Shown: piece by piece, positions 44,981-54,763 of the stretch | Layout: each line of letters opens with the position of its first letter | How positions within the stretch are numbered: the first letter of the stretch is position 1 | Assembly: GCA_913063325.1 (NCBI GenBank) | Contig: CAJXYE010000007.1 | Location: 46,701 to 110,700, forward strand | From: an uncultured Colwellia sp. | Lineage (GTDB): Bacteria > Pseudomonadota > Gammaproteobacteria > Enterobacterales > Alteromonadaceae | DNA: 64,000 nt | Direction of reading: 5' to 3' | Notes under the pieces: model-generated | Seen by the model: only the letters and a program-made list of their open reading frames with translations | Database searches by the model: none | What the model was told of the DNA's origin: nothing | Made by a program: the position numbers and the translations under genes

Positions 44981-45754
44981 CTACTTAATCAAGGTTAATT
45001 TTTGGAAAACATCTGCAGTGATATAACCTAAGTTCTTACTGCCATTTACCGCTTTAATATCAACCGAGCCCATAAAATGTTCACGCTCTTTACTGCCATC
45101 GTTATCACAATAAGCCAACATAAAACCGAGCTTTTTACCCAAAGATAATTTAACTGGCTGGGACTTATCCTTTTGCCTGTTTGTGTGAGTCGGCGTTTGC
45201 AAAGAAAAGCTATCGTCATAAACACGAACAGCCATTTCCCAGATAACTTTATTAGGTGATTTTTCACTACGTCGCCAGACACTATCAATATGGTCATTTA
45301 ATAAAACAAAGTTATCAGAGCCATCGGTATTTTTTTCGCCCATATCTACCGACTGATTATCCAAAGCAACATGATAAGCAAAGGCATTATAGTTAAACTG
45401 GTGATTACCACCCGAGGCATCCTCATCAATAAAGATTTCTAAACAATCATCATCCCAATACAAATGACGCGGATCTGCGTGTTGATCAAATAAAATATCA
45501 TCGGTAATTTCTACCAATAAATATAATTGCTCTGCATCCCACATGACTTTAAACCGCCCGGAAAAATCTTCCTTACTTGGCATGCTTCCCAAGATTAATT
45601 GGTCAATTGGCTGCCAAGTCGCTAACTGCCAAGCAGATTCATCGGCAATACCATCAATAGTCATTTTCGTTGGTGATTTTAGCGCTTCAAGGGCTGATAC
45701 ATTGATAGAATAAAAGACTAAGAATGGTATTATAAATTTAAAATAGTTAGACAT
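44981..45754 (-). CDS. secreted CBM9/DOMON-like carbohydrate-binding protein
   Basis: 257 residues with a Sec signal (FKFIIPFLVFYSINVSALE). The mature part is one beta-sandwich related to the CBM9 family of xylanases and sugar-binding DOMON-like proteins: MTIDGIADESAW, GRFKVMWDAEQLYLLVEITDD, DCLEIFIDEDASGG, and a GFMLAYCDNDGS-type Trp/Asp/Asn region that contacts reducing sugars in CBM9. No catalytic module is attached. As a single domain in the periplasm it may bind cellobionate or oligosaccharide for delivery. It is the last gene of the GPH-GH94-gluconokinase operon, 3 bases after the kinase stop. Confidence 0.8.
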   Translation of the reverse strand: MSNYFKFIIPFLVFYSINVSALEALKSPTKMTIDGIADESAWQLATWQPIDQLILGSMPSKEDFSGRFKVMWDAEQLYLLVEITDDILFDQHADPRHLYWDDDCLEIFIDEDASGGNHQFNYNAFAYHVALDNQSVDMGEKNTDGSDNFVLLNDHIDSVWRRSEKSPNKVIWEMAVRVYDDSFSLQTPTHTNRQKDKSQPVKLSLGKKLGFMLAYCDNDGSKEREHFMGSVDIKAVNGSKNLGYITADVFQKLTLIK

Positions 45755-45757
45755 TAT

Positions 45758-46339
45758 TTACTTTCCTGATAATTGATTATGAGTAGTTACTTTTGTAGTA
45801 ATTACTTCTCTAATAATTGAGTAAGCGAGTTTATTTATTTCATCAAAAACCGACAAATAGGGCCGCTCTATATTTATGGTGCTGACATCTTGTTCACTGA
45901 GCAAAGGTGGCTCCATAGCTGCAAATTGGCTATCCAATAATTTTGCTGAAAAAAAGTGACTTTCACGCTGAGATATTCGCTTTGAAATAACAGCCTTATC
46001 ACCATCTAAATAGAAAAAATGACAAACAAAAGACAGCTCTCTAAAAAGTTGCCGATGCGCTGACTTTAAACCTGAATAGGCCAGCGCTACTGATTTTCCT
46101 TGCTGATATAATGAATTTAAATGCGCAATGATTGCTGCAAGCCAAGGTGCCCGCATTTCATCGGTTAATGGTTTGTTGTTTGCCATATGTTTTTTGGCTT
46201 GCTCGCTATGAAAATCATCAGCATCAAGAAAAGTTAATGAAAGTTCATCAGCCATTTCCTTAGCTAAACTCGACTTTCCGCTACCACTAACCCCCATGAC
46301 AATAAATAGCCGTGGCGTATCTCTGTCAATATTAACCAT
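45758..46339 (-). CDS. gntK: gluconokinase
   Basis: 193 residues. It phosphorylates gluconate to 6-phosphogluconate in the cytosol. P-loop VMGVSGSGKSSLA, gluconate-binding DADDFHSEQAKKHMANNKPLTDEMRAPWL region and the LAYSGLKSAHRQLFR block (usually CSALKRxYR) are present. The YSG/SAH differences from GntK are mild. It overlaps the GH94 stop by 8 bases, so it is co-translated. The link matters: a GH94 enzyme that phosphorolyses cellobionic acid gives glucose 1-phosphate and gluconate, and this kinase takes the gluconate onward to the pentose phosphate or Entner-Doudoroff route. Confidence 0.88.
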   Translation of the reverse strand: MVNIDRDTPRLFIVMGVSGSGKSSLAKEMADELSLTFLDADDFHSEQAKKHMANNKPLTDEMRAPWLAAIIAHLNSLYQQGKSVALAYSGLKSAHRQLFRELSFVCHFFYLDGDKAVISKRISQRESHFFSAKLLDSQFAAMEPPLLSEQDVSTINIERPYLSVFDEINKLAYSIIREVITTKVTTHNQLSGK

Positions 46340-48746
46340 GCGCCGCTACCCTCACCTGAAGTTGATACTCTTGCCCTGACTGTAAATTTGTCAATACATT
46401 TCCAGTGACAATTTGTTTATCAAGTAATACTTCCATGTTAATAATATCGCTTGCCTGTTCAATATTGAAGTTGATAACGACGCCCCTAAACAGACGTTGT
46501 CCTGATAGGTTTTTTAAGCTAGCTGGCAGCTTGGGACTGATTTGCAAACCGCTTGCACAGCCTTTTAAGCCACAAAGCTCTTCCACTAAGCAGCGATATA
46601 ACCAAGAAATGGTGCCGGTATTAAATAAATGGCTAGAGCGACCCGCTTGCTGTGGAAATTGATGATAGGCACCACGATAATAATTAGGTACATAGACAGG
46701 CAACTGCCCAGTTTTTTCTGCACTTTCAAGAGAGGGCAACATTTTACAAAGCAAATCAAAAGCAATATTATTTTGCCCTGCCTGATATAGCGCATAAATA
46801 TAAAATATTGCCGCATGATTATAAACAGAGCCATTTTCTGAAACGCCGGGATGCTTTTGGGTGATTCGACCAATATCTTCCACCATACTGGTATAGCTTG
46901 GCGCCAGCATCATCACACCTTGAGGTGTTGTTAACTGCTCAGTAATGGCGACAATCATATGCTTTTGTTGCTCTTCATTTGCAGCACCACTGAGCATGGC
47001 CCAGCTTTGCGGATTTAAAAATATCTTGCCTTCTTCATCTTCATTGGTACCAAAAACACGGCCACTGTCTGTTATACCGCGCGCAAACCACTCTCCATGC
47101 CAGAGGTGTTCATTAACCGCTTTATTTATTGCTTTGGCGGCAAAGCGGTATTCATCGTACTTTTGTATGTTAATACTAATATCGTACTCATCACAAAGAT
47201 TGCACCAAGAAGTTAATGCATAGGATGTCGCTAAAGATAACCAAGAAGAAACCCCCTTTCCTTGATAACCGACCATATTCATCGGATCACACCAATCACC
47301 TTGTTCAATAAAGCTTAAACCGCGATGGTCGGTGGCATTGATTAAATAATCTAACGCTAATTCAATATGTCGCGTAAAAGACTGCTGCTCTGTTGAGTCA
47401 GAAAAAGGGATCATTTCACTAAGTAAGCTAACATCTGCCGTCTCATTTAAATAAACAGTCAAACAAATAGGCAGCCAAACACCGTGATCGGCATGGGGTA
47501 TTTGATTAATATATTTCAGCTCAGCATTTTCGTGTAGCAGTACACCTTCTGGCATAGCACCATTTATGCTTTGTTGAGACACCGCTCGCATATAGGCTTG
47601 ACGAGTGACTTGTGTATCAATAAAAGCCATGCCCATATTATCTTGAATATAATTACGTGTTTGCGGATCGGTACTTAAGCGGTTAACGTCACCATGATAA
47701 AACATCTGCCTAGGTAACCAGTGATTGAAAAAGTCATTAAAAGCACTATTTCTTGTGTTACTGGCAAGGGTTAAACAAGCTTTTCCCTGAGCAATATATT
47801 CTTGATAATCATTTATAGCCTTACTACGTTGTTGATGCCCCAAGTACTTTTCTTTGATATTAGCGATTTCAACTTCATCTTTTGCTGGACCAAATAAAAA
47901 TTGCAAAGTTTTACGTTCACTAGGCAATAACTGCTGTTGAAACTGCATCACGGCAACAGGTGTTTCATAACGCGCTTCAACATTTTCTAATCGTTCTGAC
48001 TGCAAAGCACTAGGGTTATGTAAGCCACCCTCACCTTCAAAAGCTTTTTGATTAGTATGCCAAGCCGTCGGAATGGTATCGCTTAGAAAGAAGGTTTTAT
48101 CTTTTAGCTGCGCATTTTTAAAATAATCTTCAACTTTTTGGTAAGGAGTAACACTGGTCGCGACAATGGCATTTAGTCCTTCGTCATAAGTCGCTGATTG
48201 ATTCATCCATGACATATATCCAATAGAGAAATACGGATAAATGCTAATACTTCTTGTCGTTTCAGTTAAATTACAGATTGAAAAAAACCAGCATTCAACT
48301 AAATCATCTTTTGTTAAATTAACTTTAATACTTATCTGCAAGCCACTATGCTCAATTGACCAAGTAATATCACTATTGCCTAACTCAAAAGAAAACTTAT
48401 CTAGCTCAACTCGCATAGGCTCATAAGGCAGAGAAATTATCTCACCACTGTCTTCATCTTTTAGGTAGAAAAAACGCCCTGGATGATGCGTAAAGTAACT
48501 ATGCTCTGGCTGAATAAAACTTTTCGCTTCCATATTTGGCGCATAAGAATACTTAGCGGGCTCAGGTTGCATAAACTGTGAATTAACATAACCGCGACAA
48601 TTTACCTGCATTACCATGGCGTTATTCCATAGAAACCCCGTAGCATTAGGAAGCTTTGTTGGACTGGTAAGTTTAACTTTACTGAAACTGTTATCAGTAT
48701 TGTCTATAGAAATTAAAGGCTGCTTCGCTGAAGAAAATTTAGACAT
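46332..48746 (-). CDS. GH94 glycoside phosphorylase, probable cellobionic acid phosphorylase
   Basis: 804 residues from ATG 48746 (AGGAG 7 bases upstream, overlapping the transporter stop by 8 bases); the frame opens at 48785. No signal peptide, so it acts in the cytosol. The N-terminal beta-sandwich and (alpha/alpha)6 catalytic domain of GH94 are present, with the general acid D487 in EQGDWCDPMN and the phosphate-binding region HPGVSENGS. In IGRITQKHPG the residues R627 and K631 sit four apart, matching the Arg609/Lys613 pair that I recall binds the carboxylate in Saccharophagus cellobionic acid phosphorylase; cellobiose phosphorylases differ here. The adjacent gluconokinase supports that specificity. 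Cellobiose or another disaccharide stays possible. Confidence 0.85.
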   Translation of the reverse strand: MSKFSSAKQPLISIDNTDNSFSKVKLTSPTKLPNATGFLWNNAMVMQVNCRGYVNSQFMQPEPAKYSYAPNMEAKSFIQPEHSYFTHHPGRFFYLKDEDSGEIISLPYEPMRVELDKFSFELGNSDITWSIEHSGLQISIKVNLTKDDLVECWFFSICNLTETTRSISIYPYFSIGYMSWMNQSATYDEGLNAIVATSVTPYQKVEDYFKNAQLKDKTFFLSDTIPTAWHTNQKAFEGEGGLHNPSALQSERLENVEARYETPVAVMQFQQQLLPSERKTLQFLFGPAKDEVEIANIKEKYLGHQQRSKAINDYQEYIAQGKACLTLASNTRNSAFNDFFNHWLPRQMFYHGDVNRLSTDPQTRNYIQDNMGMAFIDTQVTRQAYMRAVSQQSINGAMPEGVLLHENAELKYINQIPHADHGVWLPICLTVYLNETADVSLLSEMIPFSDSTEQQSFTRHIELALDYLINATDHRGLSFIEQGDWCDPMNMVGYQGKGVSSWLSLATSYALTSWCNLCDEYDISINIQKYDEYRFAAKAINKAVNEHLWHGEWFARGITDSGRVFGTNEDEEGKIFLNPQSWAMLSGAANEEQQKHMIVAITEQLTTPQGVMMLAPSYTSMVEDIGRITQKHPGVSENGSVYNHAAIFYIYALYQAGQNNIAFDLLCKMLPSLESAEKTGQLPVYVPNYYRGAYHQFPQQAGRSSHLFNTGTISWLYRCLVEELCGLKGCASGLQISPKLPASLKNLSGQRLFRGVVINFNIEQASDIINMEVLLDKQIVTGNVLTNLQSGQEYQLQVRVAAHG

Positions 48747-50214
48747 TAACAGCTCCTGTTGAATCAGCTTGACCGCCACTAACATTCTGCTTTTCTTGTT
48801 GTGCTATTTTTTGTTGTGCTGTGCTTTGTTGTACCGCTTTTTGTTGCTCAATATCTTGCTGAGTTTGTAATTCAGTCTGCAGCTTTTTCAATTTTTCATC
48901 ATCCAATGGGTAAAAATAAATTAACGGTACGGCAATAGCCGCAAAGATTGCCGGGACCACCGTCATTAACAAGACAATGCCCTCTTGCGATGTACCCGTT
49001 TGCACTTGGTTGGCAATATAACCTAATGAAGCTAGCGTCCAGCCAATCATAGCGCCGGCTAAAGCGCCGCCTAACTTTTGCGCAAAAGCAGCTGCTGAAA
49101 ATATCATTGCCGTTGCCCTTCTCCCCGTGCGCCACTGCGAAAAATCAGCGGTATCGGCATACATAGAAAAAACCAAGGGGGATTTAGGGCCTAGTGCTAA
49201 ACCAATCATTATTTGCAAGGCAAACATCAAGGTAATGTTGTCTTTTGGCACAAAGTAAAAAACCAAAGAGAGTGCCGCGACAAGTGTCATTAAAATCATT
49301 AATAAACGACGTTTATCAACAAACTTAGTCAGTAGTGGCGTCGACGCAGCACCAATAGCTAAAGCAATCATATAAACCATGGCAAAACTGCCAATAAGAT
49401 CAGGCCGCTCAACATAATATTTAAAATAAAAAGTACCAGTACTGCCTCTTAATGAGATAGTCATCATGATGATGAGCGCTAAGACAAATAAAACTTTCCA
49501 TGGTTTATTTTGTGTTAAGTCTTTTAAGTCCTGCATTACTGGTGTTTTTTGATTGGCCGGTGGCGATACACGCTCCGTGGTAGATAAGAAGGTAATAGTA
49601 AAGAGCACTGCTGCGATTAAACCATAGACCAGCATAGTATATTGCCAACCAAGTGCTTCATTGCCTTGTCCTAAGTAAGCCACTAATTCAGGTGTCATAT
49701 AGGCAACAATACTGCCCCCTGAAAAAGCGCCAATAAAACGAAAACTGGTGAGCGTCGTTCTTTGCTGAGTATCCGATGTCACCACGCCAAGTAAAGCGCC
49801 ATAAGGCACATTAATAAAGGTGTAAGCTAACATCATAAATATGTAAGTACCGTAGGCCCAAATGAGTTTATTGCCGTCACTGACATCAGGCACAGTAAAA
49901 GTAAGTACCCCTGCGGCGACCATAGGGATGATGCCCCAAAGTAAATAAGGTCTGAACTTACCAAACTTTGTTTTGGTTCTATCGGCAATTGCTCCCATCA
50001 AGGGATCAGAAAAAGCATCAATGAGTCGAGTCACTAACATCATGGTACCTACAGCAGCGGCTGAAAGACCAAAAACATCGGTATAGAATATAAAGAGAAA
50101 TACATCAAAGACACGCCAATAAAAATTTGAGGCAACATCACCACAGGCATAACCTACTTTTTCACCTAAGCTCAGACCTAAATTCTGTTGATGTTGTTTT
50201 ATTTTTTTTATCAT
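48739..50214 (-). CDS. GPH-family sugar:cation symporter
   Basis: 491 residues from ATG 50214 (GGTGG about 10 bases upstream); 17 extra codons back to 50265 are less likely. About 12 hydrophobic segments. GPH (glycoside-pentoside-hexuronide) signatures are present: KVGYACGDVASNFYWRVFDV, RLIDAFSDPLMGAIADRTKT with KFGKFRPYLLWG, and the FINVPYGALLG loop. The C-terminal tail is Gln/Glu-rich (QTQQDIEQQKAVQQS), of unknown function. It probably imports cellobionate or cellobiose into the cytosol. It heads the operon with GH94, gluconokinase and the CBM9-like gene, and a LacI-type operator lies 92 bases upstream. Confidence 0.9.
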   Translation of the reverse strand: MIKKIKQHQQNLGLSLGEKVGYACGDVASNFYWRVFDVFLFIFYTDVFGLSAAAVGTMMLVTRLIDAFSDPLMGAIADRTKTKFGKFRPYLLWGIIPMVAAGVLTFTVPDVSDGNKLIWAYGTYIFMMLAYTFINVPYGALLGVVTSDTQQRTTLTSFRFIGAFSGGSIVAYMTPELVAYLGQGNEALGWQYTMLVYGLIAAVLFTITFLSTTERVSPPANQKTPVMQDLKDLTQNKPWKVLFVLALIIMMTISLRGSTGTFYFKYYVERPDLIGSFAMVYMIALAIGAASTPLLTKFVDKRRLLMILMTLVAALSLVFYFVPKDNITLMFALQIMIGLALGPKSPLVFSMYADTADFSQWRTGRRATAMIFSAAAFAQKLGGALAGAMIGWTLASLGYIANQVQTGTSQEGIVLLMTVVPAIFAAIAVPLIYFYPLDDEKLKKLQTELQTQQDIEQQKAVQQSTAQQKIAQQEKQNVSGGQADSTGAVNV

Positions 50215-50305
50215 TTTCAAGCCACCACAGTTACTGAAAGTTACACTTACATTCAAAGACTGCAAAGTTAGTAATTACCTATTTGTATCGTATACCGTCA
50301 CGCAA

Positions 50306-50319
50306 TGTAAGCGCTTACA
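50306..50319. promoter_or_regulatory. LacI-type operator TGTAAGCGCTTACA (site 3)
   Basis: A perfect 14-base palindrome, 92 bases before the GPH transporter start. Confidence 0.75.
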
Positions 50320-50514
50320 AATATACTTTGATTGGAATTATTTTCAATCAAATTTTAGTACTCCCATTACATTAAACAACTAAACTATTGTTATAAATAG
50401 AATTAAAATAATTGTTACAACTATCTTCCTGAGTGAAAAAAGTACGTTTAGTGTATAAACTTTAATTTAGTTTTAAATATTTATTGACCTACTTTTATTA
50501 ATCACTTACCTTTA

Positions 50515-50528
50515 TGTAAGCGCTTACA
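50515..50528. promoter_or_regulatory. LacI-type operator TGTAAGCGCTTACA (site 4)
   Basis: The same 14-base palindrome extended to 16 bases (50514-50529), 120 bases before the second TonB receptor start. Confidence 0.75.
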
Positions 50529-50647
50529 TATTACATTGAATTACAATTTGTCAAAGCACACCGACCTACTGTATTCTGATGATATTAATGAAGACGCTCA
50601 ACCTATACATATAATTATAAAGCTATCCATTAAACTGGGGATGTAAC

Positions 50648-53600
50648 ATGAGTCAGAAAACATTTACTAAAACAAGAATTGCAACAAGCTTGTCACTGAT
50701 ACTTGGCGTAACTGCGCTACCAGCAATATCAGCAGAAGAAGCTGCTATAAAGGATAATGTCGAAGTTATCGAAGTAACAGGCATGCGCTCTAGCATTAAA
50801 GAGTCAACTCGTTTAAAACGCGATGCTACCGGTGTTGTTGATGCAATTTCAGCAGAAGATATCGGTAAGTTCCCTGATACTAACTTAGCAGAATCTTTAC
50901 AACGTATTACCGGTGTTTCAATTGACCGTTCAAATGGCGAAGGTAGCAGAGTAACGGTTCGTGGTTTCGGTCCTCAGTATAATATGGTTACCTTAAATGG
51001 TCGCTTTATGGCTTCAACTACCTTACCTGATGGTGGCGGCGCTTCTGATAACCGTGCATTTGATTTCCAAAACCTTGCTTCTGATGCAGTTAAGTCAGTA
51101 GAAATATATAAAACAGCAAATGCTGCTGCTGCCAGTGGTGGTATTGGTGCAACCATTAACATTAATACCGCTAAGCCGCTTGATAACCCAGGTTTTGTTG
51201 CCAGCATTGGTGGTAAAGCAATGATGGATACCTCGGTAAGAGATGGTGTTCGTGATTACAGTGATCAAGTAACACCTGAACTTTCGGGTTTATTAAGCTG
51301 GACAGATGAAGACGAAATGTTTGGTGCTTCTCTGACGGGGAGTTTCTCTCAACGTGATAGTAGTGCAACACAAGCCGTTGTTGCACAATGGCGTAACGGT
51401 GTATATGACGGAACAGTTCCTGATATGGTACCTAGTACTTCTCCTGGCGCTCCGACTCAGTTAAATAATGCACCTGGTATTGGTGAAAATTATGCACTGC
51501 CTTCAGACCTTGGTTACCGCCTATGGGATAGACAACGCGAACGTACTAACGCACTATTGACATTACAATATCGCCCTATCGATTCTGTCACCGCAACGTT
51601 TGATTATACTTACTCTAAGTTAGAGCAAGAGCAACAAGGTACCGAATTATCAATTTGGATGTCAGATTATAAAAGTGACATCACTTTTACTGATGGTTTA
51701 AACCCTTCTCCTTTACATTATGCAGAAGATAAACGCGAACAAGCACCTCGCGATATCGCAGTAAAGCAAAAATATCGTAGCTCACTTACCGAAGATAAAG
51801 CTATTGGCTTAAACTTGCAGTGGGAAGTTAGTGATGATCTAGTATTAGCGTTTGATTACAACGATTCTTCTTCTGAAACGTCACCATTATCAAGCTACGG
51901 TAATGATGTTACTGTGGGTATAGGCTCTAACGTATTAGCACAACAAGGCGCGACTTATGGCGCCACAGGCTTCCCTGAAATCCATGTTGGTTTTGACGAT
52001 TGTGACCCTCGTATTGGCTTAAACTGTAATAATGCTTTTGATGTGAGTGATGTTGGTACTTCTATTTATCAAAAATCACATGCCTACAATACCAATGATA
52101 TTACTCAAATTCGTATTGACGGTACCTGGGAGTTTGAAGATGGTCAAATTGATTTTGGTGTTGAATCAAGAGAAATGGATAACCACTCAGTACAATCAAG
52201 CACTAACCAATCCATGGGTGATTGGGGTGTAAGTAACCCTGGGGAAGTTCCTGCATCAATGTTGGACGCTATCGATTTTAATGATTCTTTAGATGACTAT
52301 AAAACTGCTGGTTGGACACAAGCTTTCCGTGGCGATGCTATTGCTTTAGCCAATCATTTTGCACCTGTTTACGGCTTAGATTTAGCTCGTGATACTGCAA
52401 CGGGAACAGACCGTCGCATACAAGAAGATGTTACCGCTGCTTATGTAAAAGCTTCTTACGCTGGTTACATCGCTGATATGCCTTACAATGTTTCAGTAGG
52501 CCTACGTTATGAAGATACAAAATCTACCTCTACAGCTAACCTTGCTGCGCCAACAGCAGTACGCTGGGTAAGTAATAACGATTTTACTGTCGATCAAGGC
52601 GCTAATGAAAATGCTACCTTATTTAGCACGTCAAACTCTTACAGCCACCTTCTACCTAACATCGATTTTGATATTGATATTGTAGAAAATGTTAAAGCCC
52701 GCGCATCATTTAGTCAGACAATTGCTCGCCCTACCTATGGTCAACTGAGTAATGCTACAAGTATTACCGGTGGTCCAAATGCACCTACAGTACTTAATGG
52801 TACTACTGGCTCGGCAAATAGTGGTAACGCTTCACTTGTACCATTAGAGTCAACTAACATTGATATTTCAATGGAATGGTATTTTGATGATACAAGTTAT
52901 GTTTCTGCTGGTTACTTTAGAAAAGATGTTGATAAGTTTATCGGTAATGGACCACTTGTTGGTGATTATTACGGTTTAGGTGACCCAAGTGGCGGCCCAA
53001 GAGCTCTTAAAGCTATTGAAGATTTAAACGCTGCAGGTATATCCGTTAACGAAACAACGTTATTCTCACAAGTTGCAGCCACTATCTTAGGTGAAAATAT
53101 CTATGATAACGGTCATACTGATAACGATTATGAAGCATTAGTTGATGTTTACGCAAATAGCGATGACCCAGCAATGAGCTTTTTATCACAGTCACCAACG
53201 AACAACAAAAGTGCGGTGATAGATGGTATGGAGTTCGCTGTTCAGCATTTCTTTGGCGACAGTGGTTTTGGTTTCCAAGCAAACTATACCCTAGTTAATG
53301 GTGATATCGGTTTTGACTTAGCAAGCACTGCTGAGCAGTTTGCTTTACTTGGTTTAAGTGATACCGCTAACTTAGTATTGTTATATGAAATGGACGATTT
53401 CTCAGCACGTATCGCTTATAACTGGCGTGATGAGTTTTTAAATAATGCAGCAATCTATGAGAATGAACCTGAGTTTACTGAAGAGTACTCACAAATTGAT
53501 TTCAGTGTTGGTTATCAAGTAACCGACCAGTTCTCGATGTCATTTGCAGGCATTAACATTACAGGTGAAGACCCACGTAGACACGGTCGTACAAGTAACC

Positions 53601-53662
53601 AGGTAACGTTTGCTGAAGAGTGGAGTGCGCGTTATGAGTTAGGTCTTCGTTACACTTTCTAA
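50648..53662 (+). CDS. TonB-dependent receptor (carbohydrate type) B
   Basis: 1,004 residues with GGGGAT before the ATG. Sec signal about 1-29 (cleavage near ISAEE). The TonB box region is near EVIEVTGMRSS, then a plug domain (VVDAISAEDIGKFPDTNLAE, VTVRGFGPQYNMVTLNGR, GIGATININTAKP) and a large barrel ending SARYELGLRYTF, with terminal Phe. It resembles the CarO/maltodextrin type used for glucans. It belongs to the LacI-type regulon by its upstream palindrome and is followed by SapC and halogenase B. It is a paralogue of receptor A with low overall identity. Confidence 0.94.
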   Translation: MSQKTFTKTRIATSLSLILGVTALPAISAEEAAIKDNVEVIEVTGMRSSIKESTRLKRDATGVVDAISAEDIGKFPDTNLAESLQRITGVSIDRSNGEGSRVTVRGFGPQYNMVTLNGRFMASTTLPDGGGASDNRAFDFQNLASDAVKSVEIYKTANAAAASGGIGATININTAKPLDNPGFVASIGGKAMMDTSVRDGVRDYSDQVTPELSGLLSWTDEDEMFGASLTGSFSQRDSSATQAVVAQWRNGVYDGTVPDMVPSTSPGAPTQLNNAPGIGENYALPSDLGYRLWDRQRERTNALLTLQYRPIDSVTATFDYTYSKLEQEQQGTELSIWMSDYKSDITFTDGLNPSPLHYAEDKREQAPRDIAVKQKYRSSLTEDKAIGLNLQWEVSDDLVLAFDYNDSSSETSPLSSYGNDVTVGIGSNVLAQQGATYGATGFPEIHVGFDDCDPRIGLNCNNAFDVSDVGTSIYQKSHAYNTNDITQIRIDGTWEFEDGQIDFGVESREMDNHSVQSSTNQSMGDWGVSNPGEVPASMLDAIDFNDSLDDYKTAGWTQAFRGDAIALANHFAPVYGLDLARDTATGTDRRIQEDVTAAYVKASYAGYIADMPYNVSVGLRYEDTKSTSTANLAAPTAVRWVSNNDFTVDQGANENATLFSTSNSYSHLLPNIDFDIDIVENVKARASFSQTIARPTYGQLSNATSITGGPNAPTVLNGTTGSANSGNASLVPLESTNIDISMEWYFDDTSYVSAGYFRKDVDKFIGNGPLVGDYYGLGDPSGGPRALKAIEDLNAAGISVNETTLFSQVAATILGENIYDNGHTDNDYEALVDVYANSDDPAMSFLSQSPTNNKSAVIDGMEFAVQHFFGDSGFGFQANYTLVNGDIGFDLASTAEQFALLGLSDTANLVLLYEMDDFSARIAYNWRDEFLNNAAIYENEPEFTEEYSQIDFSVGYQVTDQFSMSFAGINITGEDPRRHGRTSNQVTFAEEWSARYELGLRYTF

Positions 53663-53971
53663 CTCATAAAAGATAAACTTTTAACTAAATATTAAGCGTT
53701 AAAAGTTACCGATAAATAAACCGCTAAGCCTGAAAATTTGGCGGTTTATTTTTATTTAGAAAATAAAAAATCAGCACTAAAAAAACACATATCAAGTAAA
53801 GTTAGCAAGTAATACAGAGCTAACAGCTCCTAGATAGTGTTTTATAAAGTGACCTACTCTCCCAGGTTCTTTTTTAAAACATTTATTTAAAAATAAGTTT
53901 TTGATAAAAAAGACTTTCAAAAAACAAATAAAAAACCTACATTAAACAAGCACTCATCTATAGGACTCTCC
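53663..53971. other. 309-base gap with terminator before sapC
   Basis: Contains the receptor terminator (53715-53756) and about 200 bases of AT-rich DNA in which I see no gene or clear operator. SapC expression probably starts within it. Confidence 0.5.
53715..53756 (+). terminator. terminator of TonB receptor B
   Basis: AATAAACCGC (53715-53724) pairs perfectly with GCGGTTTATT (53741-53750), followed by TTTATTT. Confidence 0.8.
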
Positions 53972-54709
53972 ATGGCGAATCACGACATTCTCGATAATAA
54001 AAACCACAAAGACATTAAAGTTATTACCCATTTTAACGATGAGTTTTCAGAAAATACGAACAGTGCCTTAATATTCCCAACCGAAATGAAAGCAGCACAA
54101 CGTGACTACCCTATTCTATTTATTAAAAACCCAGATACCGGACAGTTTCAAAGTGTGGTATTACTGGGCTTAGTTGCTGGTGAGAATCTTTATATTAATA
54201 ACGGTTGGCAAGCCAGTTACATCCCTGCGATGATGAACAAAGGCCCATTTACTATATGTTATGAAGAAAAAGAACAAAATGGCGAAAAAGTTAAACAGCC
54301 AATAGTTGCCATTGATATGGACAGCCCGAGAGTAAACAAAGAAAATGGCGAGCCAATATTTTTAGCTGATGGTCAAGCGAGTCCTTACTTACAACAAGTA
54401 AACCAATCACTAAAAACACTGCATGATGGTTCACAGTTAAGTCAGCAAATGTTTAAATCTTTCTTAAAACATGACTTAATTGAACCTCTGGCTTTAAAAA
54501 TCGAGTTGAATAATGGTGAAAAAATTTCTCTTCAAGGTAATTATACCCTTAACGAAGAAAAGCTTGCTCAGCTCAGTGGCGATGCACTAACTGAGCTGAA
54601 TAGCTCTGGTCTACTAAGAGTCGCTTATTTCATTACGGCTTCTTTGGACAATATCCAGCGATTAGTCGACTTCAAAAACAATCAACAATCAACAAGTAAT
54701 AATCAATAA
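53972..54709 (+). CDS. SapC-family protein
   Basis: 245 residues, no signal peptide. The family signature is clear: FPTEMKAAQRDYPILFIKN, GLVAGENLYINNGWQASYIPA, GPFTICY, IDMDSPRVNKENGEPIFLADGQASPYL. SapC was named from the Campylobacter S-layer region, but in marine and plant-associated proteobacteria it recurs between TonB receptors and tryptophan-halogenase-like genes in polysaccharide loci, with no biochemical role shown. It precedes halogenase B by 54 bases and is probably co-transcribed. Conserved Asp and Ser residues hint at an enzymatic or binding role. Confidence 0.85.
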   Translation: MANHDILDNKNHKDIKVITHFNDEFSENTNSALIFPTEMKAAQRDYPILFIKNPDTGQFQSVVLLGLVAGENLYINNGWQASYIPAMMNKGPFTICYEEKEQNGEKVKQPIVAIDMDSPRVNKENGEPIFLADGQASPYLQQVNQSLKTLHDGSQLSQQMFKSFLKHDLIEPLALKIELNNGEKISLQGNYTLNEEKLAQLSGDALTELNSSGLLRVAYFITASLDNIQRLVDFKNNQQSTSNNQ

Positions 54710-54763
54710 CTTTTCTGGACACTCTGTTTAGACAGTTACGTCAGTGTATATTTTGAGGTGTAA

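Larger units (their letters stand above)
50215..50647. other. divergent promoter region between the GPH operon and TonB receptor B
   Basis: AT-rich. It carries two perfect LacI-type palindromes 209 bases apart (50306 and 50515), each nearer one of the two divergent promoters, an arrangement that allows DNA looping. There is no gene in it. Confidence 0.6.
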
